Below, one piece after another: positions 9,275 through 17,914 of a DNA stretch of 64,000 nt. Positions within the stretch are counted from its first letter, which is position 1. Each line of letters begins with the position of its first letter. The notes beneath the pieces were generated by a model, which was given only the letters and a program-made list of their open reading frames with translations, searched no databases and was not told the origin of the DNA. Both the position numbers and the translations under genes were made by a program. Where the stretch lies: the NCBI RefSeq assembly GCF_009498525.1, contig NZ_QSNT01000001.1, positions 186,001 to 250,000 on the forward strand, read 5' to 3'. The DNA is from Rhizobium sp. ICMP 5592 (lineage in GTDB: Bacteria > Pseudomonadota > Alphaproteobacteria > Rhizobiales > Rhizobiaceae).

Positions 9275-9316
9275 CAAATAGAAACAACCCGCCGGCAACC
9301 TACCGCAGCCGACGGG
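9275..9316 (-). terminator. Candidate Rho-independent terminator of the sugar ABC operon
   Basis: Read on the minus strand, CCCGTCGGC (9316-9308) pairs with GCCGGCGGG (9296-9288), with one mismatch, around an 11-base loop. It is followed by a T-rich run (TTGTTTCTATTT). It lies about 87 bases past the stop of the last permease gene, where the operon should end. Confidence 0.55.
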
Positions 9317-9402
9317 TGATAAGTTCGCATGATAAACGAGCAGAGACACTTAAATCCGGCGCTCGGAAGTAAAGCCCGCGCCTTCGCCGCTGCCGAATTT
9401 CA

Positions 9403-10302
9403 TCATTCCTTCACCGCGCCCGTCATCGACGAAACGTAATAGTCGACGAAGAAGGAATAGAGGATGACGACCGGCAATGAACCGAACAGGGCGCCAGCCA
9501 TCAGCGAGCCCCATTCGAAGACGTCGCCGCGCACCAGTTCCGTCAGAACGCCGACCGGAATGGTCTTGTTCTCCGAGGACTGGATGAAGGTGAGCGCATA
9601 TATGAATTCGTTCCAGGAGAGGGTGAAAGCGAAGATGCCCGCCGATATCAGTCCCGGTACGGCAAGCGGCAGGATGATCTTTATGAGGATCTGCCACCGG
9701 CTGGCGCCATCGACCAGCGCGCTTTCTTCCAGCTCGAAGGGGATCGACCTGAAATAGCCCATCAGCAGCCAGGTGCAGAACGGGATCAGGAACGTCGGAT
9801 AGGTGAAGATCAGAGCCAGCCTGGAATCGTATATCCCCAGCTTGAAGACGATGAAGGCCAGGGGAATGAAAAGGATCGACGGCGGAACGAGGTAGGCCAG
9901 GAAGATCAGCAACCCGACCGAACGCGAGCCGGTGAAGCGGATGCGCTCGATGGCATAGGCCCCGAAGACGGAGGCGAGCAGCGACAGCGCGGTCGATCCG
10001 ACCGCCACCAGTATCGTGTTCCAGAGCCAGCCTGGATAGGAGGTCTCGAAGAACAGGTATTCGATGTGATCGAGCGTCGGCTCGACGACCCAGAAGGGGC
10101 TGTAGTTGTCGTAATCGGTCAACTGCGCGTTCGGCTTGATCGCCGTTATCGCCATCCAATAAAAGGGAAACAGCAGCACGAAGACGAAGACCGCCATCGG
10201 CAGATAGAGCATGACGATGCGCCGGGGCAGGCGGTTGAGGTAGCTCATGCCTTCGACATTGTCGGTCAGAACCGGAGTGACGGTGTTGGCTTTGGTGTTC
10301 AT
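9403..10302 (-). CDS. Sugar ABC transporter permease (MalG/UgpE type)
   Basis: A 299-residue inner-membrane permease with about six membrane segments, beginning MLYLPMAVFVFVLLFPFYWM. The cytoplasmic loop EESALVDGASRWQILIKIILP is the EAA motif that docks the ATPase. It is the last gene of the operon, 15 bases after the partner permease. A longer frame at the same place in another phase is a shadow. The substrate is probably a sugar, polyol or sugar acid, judged from the two dehydrogenases upstream. Confidence 0.93.
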   Translation of the reverse strand: MNTKANTVTPVLTDNVEGMSYLNRLPRRIVMLYLPMAVFVFVLLFPFYWMAITAIKPNAQLTDYDNYSPFWVVEPTLDHIEYLFFETSYPGWLWNTILVAVGSTALSLLASVFGAYAIERIRFTGSRSVGLLIFLAYLVPPSILFIPLAFIVFKLGIYDSRLALIFTYPTFLIPFCTWLLMGYFRSIPFELEESALVDGASRWQILIKIILPLAVPGLISAGIFAFTLSWNEFIYALTFIQSSENKTIPVGVLTELVRGDVFEWGSLMAGALFGSLPVVILYSFFVDYYVSSMTGAVKE

Positions 10303-10317
10303 GGCGTTCTCCCGATC

Positions 10318-11253
10318 TCAGTCCTGTCCGCCCTGCTGCCATTTGCGGCGCTGCAGACCGAAGAAGCTGAACATGATGGCGGCAAGCAGGAAGGGGATCA
10401 TTGCGACCGCGATTGCCGCGCCCTCGCCGAGCTGACCGCCGGGAATGCCGCGCTGGAAGGACAGCGTCGCCATCAGATGCGTTGCGTTGACCGGACCGCC
10501 CTTGGTCAGGACATAGATGAGCTGGAAATCCGTAAAGGTGAACAGCACCGAGAACGTCATCACCACGGCGATGATCGGCGTCAGCATCGGCAGCGTCACA
10601 TGACGGAAGCGCTGCCAGCTCGTGGCGCCATCCAGGGATGCCGCCTCCTGAAGCGAAGCAGGAATGGTCTGCAGACCGGCAAGCAGCGAAATCGCCACGA
10701 AGGGAATGCCGCGCCAGACATTGGCAACGATGACCGAGATGCGCGCATTGATCGGATTGCCGAGGAAATTGATCGGGCTATCGATCAGGCCCATCTTCAT
10801 CAAGGACCATGAGAGGATAGAGAACTGGGCGTCGTAGATCCACCAGAATGCCAATCCCGACAGCACCGTCGGAACCACCCAGGGCAGAAGCACGATCGCC
10901 CGGAAGAACGACTTGAACGGCAGATGCTGGTTGAGAAGCAGAGCCAGCCAAAGACCAAGCGCGAATTTCAGGATGGAGGCCACGAAAGTGTAGAGCAGCG
11001 TATTGAAGACCGACAGCCAGAAGACGGAGTCCTGCGTCAGGAACTCATAATTCTCCAATCCGACGAAATTGCCCGTGCGCCCGATCCGCGTGTCGGTAAA
11101 CCCGAGCCAGACCCCAAGTCCGAGCGGATAGGTGAGAAAACAGACCAGAAAGATGGCGGCCGGCAACATGAAGAGGAAGCCGAGCATATTGTTGTTCCGC
11201 ATGAGCGATCTGATCGGACTGCGCGTCGTATCCCCGGATGTCACGGTCGACAT
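10318..11253 (-). CDS. Sugar ABC transporter permease (MalF/UgpA type)
   Basis: A 311-residue inner-membrane permease. The ATG at 11253 is chosen because AGGAGA lies seven bases upstream; a start at 11298 lies inside the intercistronic hairpin and has no ribosome site. The N-terminal segment NMLGFLFMLPAAIFLVCFLTYP is the first membrane span, and the EAA loop reads QEAASLDGATSWQRFRHVTLP. It pairs with the permease at 9403-10302 to form the channel. Confidence 0.93.
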   Translation of the reverse strand: MSTVTSGDTTRSPIRSLMRNNNMLGFLFMLPAAIFLVCFLTYPLGLGVWLGFTDTRIGRTGNFVGLENYEFLTQDSVFWLSVFNTLLYTFVASILKFALGLWLALLLNQHLPFKSFFRAIVLLPWVVPTVLSGLAFWWIYDAQFSILSWSLMKMGLIDSPINFLGNPINARISVIVANVWRGIPFVAISLLAGLQTIPASLQEAASLDGATSWQRFRHVTLPMLTPIIAVVMTFSVLFTFTDFQLIYVLTKGGPVNATHLMATLSFQRGIPGGQLGEGAAIAVAMIPFLLAAIMFSFFGLQRRKWQQGGQD

Positions 11254-11276
11254 GATAATATCTCCTGATGGACGGT

Positions 11277-11304
11277 TGCAGCATGCCGTCGCCGGCATGC
11301 TGCA
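11277..11304 (-). other. Perfect 12-bp intercistronic stem-loop after binding-protein gene
   Basis: TGCAGCATGCCG (11277-11288) pairs perfectly with CGGCATGCTGCA (11293-11304) around a 4-base loop. It sits between the binding-protein stop and the permease ribosome site and has no T-run. This is the position where stabilising hairpins keep binding-protein mRNA abundant while permease message is degraded. Confidence 0.7.
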
Positions 11305-11319
11305 GATCTTCGCGCGGGA

Positions 11320-12633
11320 TCAAACCTTGTAGTAACGGTTCGCCCGCCGCTCAGCTTCCTTCATCGCATCCTCCGGCGTCATCTGGCCGGTCACGGCGGC
11401 GGCGAACATGTCGACGAGCACGTAATCGGCCATCACGCCTGCCGAAGCATAGCCCAGGGGACCGGCATAGCCATTCGGACGCAGCGTTTCCGAAGCGCGG
11501 GCATAGGGCGCATGCACCGGGTCGGCCGTCCAGACAGGGTTGTTGGCAAAGGCCTTCAAGGGTTGGCAGCAATAGGCGCTCGATCCCTGGATCCAGGCGT
11601 TCATCTGATCGCCTTCCATCATGAACTTGATATAGGCCTTGGCGGCTTCCGGATATTTGGTATGGCTGAAGAGAAGCAACGAGCTCGTCTGGTGCAGCTC
11701 GACGCTCTTGCCGATGGGGCCGATCGGGAAGTTGGTGGTGCGGATATCGGCCGCGATCTCGGCAAGTTTGGGATCTTTCTTGGCCGCGTAATAGACCGAC
11801 ACGCCGTTTGCGATCAGCGATACCTGTCCCGCAAGGAAGGCCCGGTTGTTGTTGATGTCCTGCCAGCTTTCCGTGCCGGGGATGAAGGTTGCGTAAAGGT
11901 CCTTCGCATAATGAATGGCCGCCAGCGTCTCCGGACTGTTGATCGTCACCTTGCCGCTTTCGTCCACCATCTTGCCGCCATGGCTCCAAAGCAGCCAATG
12001 GGCATAATTGTTGCCGTCGCCGACGGCCTTGCCATGCGGGAAGCCGGCGGGCGTGCCCTTGGCCTTCATTGCCTTGCAAAGCTCAAGGAACCCAGCAGTG
12101 TCCTTGGGGAATTCGCTGAAGCCCGCAGCCTTCACATGGCTGTCGCGATAGACGACGGCATTGCCGATCGCGGTCAGCGGCATGGCGATGAACTTGTCGC
12201 CACGGGTTGCATAGCCGCGCAGACCGTCATACCAGCCACCATATTTGTTGCCGAGATAGGTGGCCAGTTCCGTCACGTCGACCAGTTTGTCGGGATACTG
12301 GTGAGCATCGTCGAACCAGCACATCACCATATCGGGGCCGGAACCGACATTGGCGGCGACCGCCGCCTTCGGGCGGATATCTTCCCAGCTCTCCTTGTCG
12401 ACACGAACCTCGACGCCCGTCGCCTCCGTGAACTTCTTGGTATTGGCAAGCCAGGCATCCTCATCCCCCTTGACGAAGGGCGTCCAGCGAAGAAGCCTGA
12501 GACTGGCGCCCTTTTCGGGCGTGTAGCTGGGTTCGGCCTGGGCGAAAGCCGGGCGCATGCCGAGCGGCGAAAGGCCGGCGATACCGGCTGCTGCCGCTGA
12601 TGCGGCAAGAAAGTCGCGTCTCTTGAATGTCAT
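11320..12633 (-). CDS. Sugar ABC transporter substrate-binding protein (family 1)
   Basis: A 437-residue extracellular solute-binding protein. The ATG at 12633 has a strong AAGGAGGAG site and puts a Tat-type signal, KRRDFLAASAAAAG, at the N-terminus, so export may go through the twin-arginine route already folded. The mature part has the family-1 layout, with DMVMCWFDDAHQYPDKLVD and a late KFMMEGDQMNAWIQGSSAYC. It is encoded between the ATPase and the permeases of the same importer. Confidence 0.92.
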   Translation of the reverse strand: MTFKRRDFLAASAAAAGIAGLSPLGMRPAFAQAEPSYTPEKGASLRLLRWTPFVKGDEDAWLANTKKFTEATGVEVRVDKESWEDIRPKAAVAANVGSGPDMVMCWFDDAHQYPDKLVDVTELATYLGNKYGGWYDGLRGYATRGDKFIAMPLTAIGNAVVYRDSHVKAAGFSEFPKDTAGFLELCKAMKAKGTPAGFPHGKAVGDGNNYAHWLLWSHGGKMVDESGKVTINSPETLAAIHYAKDLYATFIPGTESWQDINNNRAFLAGQVSLIANGVSVYYAAKKDPKLAEIAADIRTTNFPIGPIGKSVELHQTSSLLLFSHTKYPEAAKAYIKFMMEGDQMNAWIQGSSAYCCQPLKAFANNPVWTADPVHAPYARASETLRPNGYAGPLGYASAGVMADYVLVDMFAAAVTGQMTPEDAMKEAERRANRYYKV

Positions 12634-12680
12634 GATATTCTCCTCCTTTGAAAACGGGAGCAAATGCCCCGGCGCCCACC

Positions 12681-12751
12681 TTCCCGCTTGGTGAACGACG
12701 ACCTCGCATCCGAACCTGCCGGATGCCTCCGCATCGACGGGTGAGCGGGAA
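12681..12751 (-). other. Structured intercistronic region between ATPase and binding-protein genes
   Basis: Two nested perfect inverted repeats occur in a 153-base gap: an outer 8-bp pair TTCCCGCT (12681-12688) with AGCGGGAA (12744-12751), and an inner 7-bp hairpin GCATCCG (12706-12712) with CGGATGC (12720-12726). It could be a processing site, an attenuator, or a leader setting binding-protein translation. No T-run follows. Confidence 0.45.
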
Positions 12752-12786
12752 GACTCCTCTTCCTCCAGCTCACCGTTGAAGCGGCA

Positions 12787-13854
12787 TCAGATACTCAATC
12801 TCTGCCCGCCTTCGGCGTCGAAGAGATGGACATGCGGCACATCAATGGAAATGCGCAGCGTATCACCGGGTCGGGCATCGATCCGCTCCCGGAAGATGCA
12901 GTTGACGTCGCTGCCGCCGAACCGGACAATCATCTGCGTCTCATAACCGGTCGGTTCGATCACGCTGATTTCCGCCGGCAGACCGTTGGGGTCGAGCGCG
13001 ATATATTCCGGACGCAGCCCATAGACGAGATCGCGGCCCTTTGCGCTGGCAGGCGGGTTCGCGACCGGCAGGATGGTTCCGTCCGACGCGATGAACTGAC
13101 TGGCATTTTCCGAATTGAGGCGGCCCTTGATCATGTTCATAGCCGGCGAACCGATGAAGCCGGCGACAAAAAGATTGGCGGGCGTGTCGTAGAGATCGAG
13201 CGGCTTTCCCACCTGTTCGACGACGCCGTCATGCATGACGACGATCTTGTCGGCCATCGTCATGGCCTCGATCTGATCATGCGTGACGTAGACGGTGGTG
13301 GTGCCGAGGCGTTGATGCAGCTCCTTGATCTCCGCGCGCATGGCGACCCGGAGCTTGGCATCGAGGTTGGAGAGTGGTTCGTCGAAGAGGAAGACCTGCG
13401 GATCGCGCACGATCGCCCGGCCCATGGCCACACGCTGGCGCTGGCCACCCGAGAGCTGACGCGGATAGCGGTCGAGAAGCTTGGTAAGACCCAGGATTTC
13501 CGCGGCCTTGTTGACGCGCTGATCCATGTCGGCTTTCGGCGAGCGTTTGAGCATCAGCGAGAAAGCCATGTTCTGCGCCACCGACATATGCGGATAGAGC
13601 GCATAGTTCTGAAACACCATCGCGATGTCGCGGTCGCCCGGCGGGATCCCGTTGACGGCACGATTGCCGATGCGGATCTCGCCGGCGGAAATATTCTCAA
13701 GCCCCGCAAGCATTCTCAGAAGCGTTGATTTTCCACATCCGGACGGCCCCACGAGGATCACGAACTCCCCGTCGGCAATCTCGATGTTCACGCCCTTGAT
13801 GACCGGGAACGCCCCGAATGATTTCCTGACATCGACAAACTCGACACCTGCCAT
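12787..13854 (-). CDS. Sugar ABC transporter ATP-binding protein (UgpC/MsmK type)
   Basis: A 355-residue cytoplasmic ATPase with Walker A GPSGCGKSTLL near residue 34-44, signature LSGGQRQRVAMGRA, Walker B VFLFDEPLSNLD and switch YVTHDQIEAMTMADKI. The C-terminal 120 residues form the TOBE/OB regulatory region of the MalK subgroup (YGLRPEYIALDPNG). It has a good GGAGGG site. It drives the two downstream permeases and follows the SDR gene by 96 bases. Confidence 0.95.
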   Translation of the reverse strand: MAGVEFVDVRKSFGAFPVIKGVNIEIADGEFVILVGPSGCGKSTLLRMLAGLENISAGEIRIGNRAVNGIPPGDRDIAMVFQNYALYPHMSVAQNMAFSLMLKRSPKADMDQRVNKAAEILGLTKLLDRYPRQLSGGQRQRVAMGRAIVRDPQVFLFDEPLSNLDAKLRVAMRAEIKELHQRLGTTTVYVTHDQIEAMTMADKIVVMHDGVVEQVGKPLDLYDTPANLFVAGFIGSPAMNMIKGRLNSENASQFIASDGTILPVANPPASAKGRDLVYGLRPEYIALDPNGLPAEISVIEPTGYETQMIVRFGGSDVNCIFRERIDARPGDTLRISIDVPHVHLFDAEGGQRLSI

Positions 13855-13950
13855 AAAAGTCCCTCCCCAGAACCTGTCCCCATTTTGCTCTCATCTGCCG
13901 GTCGTCCCCTCCTCCAGGATAGTCACCGCCGGAACGCGAGCCTCACCATT

Positions 13951-14727
13951 CTATCCCCTGCCGACGAGCGGCATTTTCGTCGCCATCACCGTCATGGTCA
14001 GGACATTCGCCTCCAGCGGCAAGCCCGCCATGTAGACGACCGCGCGAGCGACATGCTCGGCGGGGATCGTCGGTTCGCTGGCGATTTCCCCGTTCGCTTG
14101 CAGCACGCCCGAACTCATCCTCGCGGTCATGTCGGTTGCGGCATTGCCTATATCGATCTGGCCGCAGGCTATATCGTATGGCCGTCCGTCGAGCGCCGTC
14201 GATTTCGTAAGGCCGGTGATTGCATGCTTGGTCGCCGTATAGGGGGCGGAATTCGGCCTCGGCGTCGTCGCCGAGATCGACCCGTTGTTGATGATACGGC
14301 CGCCGCGAGGCTCCTGCGACTTCATCAGCCGGAAAGCCTGCTGCGTGCAGAGAAAGGCGCCGGTCAGATTGGCCGCGACCACGCCGCTCCACTGCTCGAA
14401 GGTGATGTCTTCGAGCGGGATCGCCGGCGCACCGCTGCCGGCATTGTTGACCAGAAGATCGAGCCGGCCAAATTCGGCCTTGATCTTGCCGAAGAGGTCA
14501 GCGACCTGCTCGGGAGCGCCGATATCGCAGGCGATCGCCCGCACCGTACCGCCGGTCTCGGCTGCAAGTTCGCTGGCGGCTTTTTCCAGCACATCGCTGC
14601 GGCGGCCGGTGATGACAACGGCATAACCCTCGGCACTCAGCGCCTTGGCGATGCTGCGGCCGATGCCGGTACCTCCGCCGGTGACGAGGGCGATCTGGGT
14701 TCCTTGTGCGGCTGCAGATTGCGGCAT
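13951..14727 (-). CDS. Short-chain dehydrogenase/reductase
   Basis: A 258-residue NAD(P)-dependent oxidoreductase. The cofactor motif [12 protein letters not shown], the NNAG motif, the catalytic serine region NNGSISA and the YTATK catalytic pair are all present. The ATG at 14727 is right because it lies one base after the stop of the preceding dehydrogenase and follows GGAGGG. A longer upstream reading frame in this phase runs through that gene and is not real. It likely oxidises the alcohol or sugar acid imported by the downstream transporter. Confidence 0.9.
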   Translation of the reverse strand: MPQSAAAQGTQIALVTGGGTGIGRSIAKALSAEGYAVVITGRRSDVLEKAASELAAETGGTVRAIACDIGAPEQVADLFGKIKAEFGRLDLLVNNAGSGAPAIPLEDITFEQWSGVVAANLTGAFLCTQQAFRLMKSQEPRGGRIINNGSISATTPRPNSAPYTATKHAITGLTKSTALDGRPYDIACGQIDIGNAATDMTARMSSGVLQANGEIASEPTIPAEHVARAVVYMAGLPLEANVLTMTVMATKMPLVGRG

Positions 14728-14728
14728 C

Positions 14729-15712
14729 TCAGATATTCCCTCCAAGTTCATCGTCGATATGGATCCGGATGATCTCATCGAAATTGGTTTCCGCCCTGAA
14801 GCCGAGTGCAGTTGCGCGCTGCGCATCGAAATCCGTCGCCCATCCCAAAACGATTGAGCGGATGACGGGATCGATTTCGCGGCGGATGAGCTTGACCGCT
14901 TTTTCGCCCGCGACGCGGCGCAAAGCCTCAATCTCCTCGCCGACAAGCGCGGACAGGCCGGGCATGGTGAGATTTCGGCGCGGCCCGATCCTGCTGCTGT
15001 CGATACGCGCGGCATGGATGAAAAAGCCCACAGCGGAACGTGGGCTGGCAAACCAATGCCGGACGTTCTCATCCACCGGCAGCACGGCCTCCTGATGGAC
15101 AAGAGGCTCGCGCAGGATATTCGAGAAGAAGCCCGAGGCTGCCTTGTTGGGCTTGCCGGGCCGGATGCAGATCGTCGGCAGGCGAATGCCGATCCCGTCG
15201 AAGATCCCCCGCCTCGAATAATCGGAAAGCAGGAGTTCGCAGATCGCCTTCTGCGTGCCGTAGCTCGTCAGGGGCGTCGTGAAGAAGTCGTCGCCGATCT
15301 TGTCCGGAAAGGGCTGCCCGAAAACAGCGATGGACGAGGCAAAGATGACGCGGGGATTGTATGGCTCTTTCTGACCTTCGTGCCGGATGGCTTCGAACAG
15401 CGAGCGCGTGCCATCGAGATTGGTGCTGTAACCTTTATCGAAATCCGCCTCGGCCTCGCCGGAGACGATCGCCGCGAGATGGAAGATCAGATCCGGCCGC
15501 ATGCCGGAAAGCCTGGCCGCGGCACCGGCATCGGAGAGATCGACGGTCAGCGCGGTGGAGATGGATGCGAGGGCGGCCTGGACCGGCGGCGCAATGACAT
15601 CGACAAGCGTCAATTTGTCGATCCCGCGGCCGAGCACTTCCGCTTCCAGAGCGATCTTTTCCACCAGCTTGCGGCCAATCATGCCGGCCGCCCCGATAAT
15701 CATCACATGCAT
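14729..15712 (-). CDS. denD: NAD-dependent dehydrogenase of the DenD (D-erythronate dehydrogenase) type
   Basis: A 327-residue extended-SDR protein with the NAD motif [12 protein letters not shown], the catalytic YGTQK pair (residues about 152-156) and the segment [15 protein letters not shown], which is characteristic of DenD-like enzymes that oxidise four-carbon sugar acids. It lies between a GntR regulator (5 bases away) and an SDR (1 base away), in an operon with a sugar ABC importer. The aldolase and isomerase of a full erythronate/threonate route are not in the window, so the pathway is incomplete here. Family assignment is from memory of the motif; substrate is inferred. Confidence 0.72.
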   Translation of the reverse strand: MHVMIIGAAGMIGRKLVEKIALEAEVLGRGIDKLTLVDVIAPPVQAALASISTALTVDLSDAGAAARLSGMRPDLIFHLAAIVSGEAEADFDKGYSTNLDGTRSLFEAIRHEGQKEPYNPRVIFASSIAVFGQPFPDKIGDDFFTTPLTSYGTQKAICELLLSDYSRRGIFDGIGIRLPTICIRPGKPNKAASGFFSNILREPLVHQEAVLPVDENVRHWFASPRSAVGFFIHAARIDSSRIGPRRNLTMPGLSALVGEEIEALRRVAGEKAVKLIRREIDPVIRSIVLGWATDFDAQRATALGFRAETNFDEIIRIHIDDELGGNI

Positions 15713-15717
15713 ATCAG

Positions 15718-16485
15718 TCAGATCTCCTCATGCTCGCTGGCTTGAGCCGCCTTGTCGGTGGCCAGCAGAATCCTGGTCGTTTCGTAAATGCGTGTCAGAT
15801 GATGCTCGAACGCCGCGACGACAGCTTCCCGGTCGTGCCGCGCAAGAGCCTCGAAGATGGACAGATGATCACTATAGCTCGCCTCGATGGCGCCCGGCTT
15901 GGACATGGCGTTGCGCCGGTAATGCATCATGTAGGTGTATAGATCGGTGACGAAAGCAGCCAGAAGCGGGTTCCCGCAGGCGCGATAGATCGCAACATGG
16001 AATTCGCGGTCGCAAATCAGGAAACGCATCGCATCGTCTCCGCCCAGACGCTGCGCCTCCAAGAGGGCCTGCAGCTTTGCCAGCGTCGCTTCATCGATCC
16101 GTTCGGCGGCATCGCCGACGACCTTGAGTTCGATATGGAGACGCGCTGCGTGAACCGATTCCAGATCGTAGCTGTCGATGGCGTTGGGAGAGGCGATCGT
16201 CACCGTGATGTGGCTGAGATCGACCTTGCAGACGCGGCTGCGGCTGCCATGCGAAATCTCGACAATGCCCTGCCCGGCAAGCGTCTGGATCGCGCCGCGC
16301 ACCGTTTCGCGGCTGACGTGGAGAACATTGGCTAGTTCGCGTTCGCCCGGCAACTCGTCGCCCGGCCGCAACATGTTGGTAGCGATCAGGACCATCAGCT
16401 TCTCGGCGATGACGTCACGCGCCGTCCGACGGGCGAGGCTCCGCGCGATATTCGGTACCTCTGTTAGGATCGGACTTTCGTCCAT
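15718..16485 (-). CDS. GntR-family transcriptional regulator (FCD subgroup)
   Basis: A 255-residue regulator with a winged helix (LMVLIATNMLRPGDELPGE, LANVLHVSRETVRGAIQTL) and an FCD domain containing the metal-binding-type histidines (DREFHVAIYRA, then SYSDHLSIFEALARHD, FEHHLTRI). The ATG at 16485 follows GGAGGGG. It heads the DenD-SDR-transporter operon, five bases before denD, and presumably represses it until the substrate appears. Confidence 0.9.
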   Translation of the reverse strand: MDESPILTEVPNIARSLARRTARDVIAEKLMVLIATNMLRPGDELPGERELANVLHVSRETVRGAIQTLAGQGIVEISHGSRSRVCKVDLSHITVTIASPNAIDSYDLESVHAARLHIELKVVGDAAERIDEATLAKLQALLEAQRLGGDDAMRFLICDREFHVAIYRACGNPLLAAFVTDLYTYMMHYRRNAMSKPGAIEASYSDHLSIFEALARHDREAVVAAFEHHLTRIYETTRILLATDKAAQASEHEEI

Positions 16486-16496
16486 CGTGCCCCTCC

Positions 16497-16515
16497 GGTC
16501 CACTGGTTGGTCCAG
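16497..16515. promoter_or_regulatory. Candidate GntR operator upstream of the DenD operon
   Basis: CTGG (16503-16506) and CCAG (16512-16515) form an inverted repeat around TTGGT, and GGTCCA occurs twice 12 bases apart (16497-16502 and 16509-16514). The site lies about 12-30 bases upstream of the GntR start. TGGTCC-type half-sites are common for FCD-type GntR regulators. Confidence 0.4.
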
Positions 16516-16719
16516 CAGATCAGTTTATTAAAGGTTGTGAAGTGGAATCCGTCAAGACGATTTCGTCGCCGCAGCGCAGCAGAAATATGGCCAATTCCCT
16601 TGCACTGCCGCAATCTGAACGGGAAGGATGAAAATAGCAGCTTGGGGCACGCGCCGCGGCAAGACCGGCATCGGGAGATGTCACACGCTGAAGCTCGGAT
16701 AGGGTTTTTGCCACGTTGA

Positions 16720-17049
16720 CGACGTTTCAGATCATTGGCTGGCTTTCCGAGGTCCGAGCATTTCGGTCTGTTGGGCAAGGAGGACGACGAACTCCTGGTG
16801 ACGCGCAATCGCTTTCCCGCCTGGTGGGAACAGGTGTTCATCGGTATGCATGGTAACAACCTGCACTTCACGCATCACCTGCTTCCCGGCATACCCTACT
16901 GGAACCTGACGCATGACGAACGCTGCGCGGTCGCCAACGAGCAAGCCGGTGGTATTATTTCGCGCGACAAGTATCGCCGCGCCCGTTTGAAAGGCCGTAC
17001 GTTCGTATTCGAAAGGCAATATCATGAGTTCGTCCCGCTGGTTCGTTAA
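16720..17049 (+). pseudogene. 5'-truncated fatty-acid desaturase remnant
   Basis: The frame from 16720 to the stop at 17049 encodes only the C-terminal part of a membrane desaturase: EHFGLLGKEDDELLVTR, then LHFTHHLLPGIPYWNL, which contains the third histidine box (HxxHH). The first two histidine boxes and the membrane spans are absent, a stop lies at 16717-16719, and no start with a ribosome site is seen. Its 3' end overlaps the thioesterase start by 26 bases, as in a coupled operon. I infer a decayed biosynthetic gene left beside a still intact partner. Confidence 0.65.
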
Positions 17050-17779
17050 CGGGCACTGTTCGACCCCTCGGCTTCGCCTTTACTGCTTCAGCCATGCGGG
17101 AGGCGATGCGGCGACCTATCTCGGCTGGCAAGCTGCCTTGGCGCCTGATGTCGAGGTATGGGGCGTGCGGCTGCCCGGTCGCGGCAGCCGCTTCCACGAG
17201 ACGGCGTACCGGTCGCTCGATGATGCCGTCGCGGCCGTCACGCCGGTGATCGCCGCGGCGTCCACCGGTATCCGCTATGCGTTCTTCGGCCATAGTCTCG
17301 GCGCGCTGATGGCATTCGAGGTCGCACGATCGCTCCGGCGCCAGCAGCTGTCGGAACCCATCGCGCTGATCGTATCCGGCGCGGACGCACCGGATACGCG
17401 CGATCCGCGACGCCGCCTCAGCCTGCTCGGTGACGATGCGCTACTCGACGCGCTGACCGCGTTCAACGGTATTCCCGCCGATCTCCTCGACCAGCGCGAG
17501 CTGATGGAGCTTTGCCTACCGACCACGAGAGCGGACTTCGAAATGGTGGAAACCTATCGCTATATGCCCGACGAGCCGCTGGCGATACCGATCGACGTGT
17601 TTGCTGGAAAAACGGACACGCACATCCGCCTGGATCAGGTCGCCACATGGAAAAACCAGACGAGCGCGTCATGCACGGTGGAATGGTTCGACGGCGACCA
17701 TTTCTTCATCGACGCGGAGAGGGATCGGGTCCTGTCTCGCTTGCGAGACATCCTCGATTGCCGGACACCGGCGCGTTGA
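17024..17779 (+). CDS. Type II thioesterase (NRPS/PKS-associated, alpha/beta hydrolase)
   Basis: A 251-residue stand-alone thioesterase of the GrsT/SrfAD type, which removes wrong or stalled acyl groups from carrier proteins in nonribosomal peptide or polyketide assembly. It shows FSHAGGDAATYLGW near the N-terminus (oxyanion region), the nucleophile Ser91 in GHSLG, the acid in DVFAGKTD and the histidine in DGDHFF. No synthetase is in the window, and the gene is preceded by a desaturase fragment, so it looks like the surviving edge of a secondary-metabolite cluster. Confidence 0.88.
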   Translation: MSSSRWFVNGHCSTPRLRLYCFSHAGGDAATYLGWQAALAPDVEVWGVRLPGRGSRFHETAYRSLDDAVAAVTPVIAAASTGIRYAFFGHSLGALMAFEVARSLRRQQLSEPIALIVSGADAPDTRDPRRRLSLLGDDALLDALTAFNGIPADLLDQRELMELCLPTTRADFEMVETYRYMPDEPLAIPIDVFAGKTDTHIRLDQVATWKNQTSASCTVEWFDGDHFFIDAERDRVLSRLRDILDCRTPAR

Positions 17780-17914
17780 GCATGATTTGCTACGAAGCTT
17801 TCGGGCCGACCGAAACATAAAGGCCGATCTCGATTTTGAAAGGGAGATATCGAAATCAAGACCGATGCATGATCGCCGCGAAACTAGCCATTGCCCGGAA
17901 ACGGAGACAGCGAA

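Noticed and set aside
9052..9330. A 92-codon minus-strand frame in the AT-rich gap
   Set aside because: No ribosome site, unusual composition and no family resemblance; it also overlaps the candidate terminator.
9350..10342. A 330-codon minus-strand frame over the permease
   Set aside because: It is the same DNA as the MalG-type permease in another phase; only the latter has membrane spans and an EAA loop.
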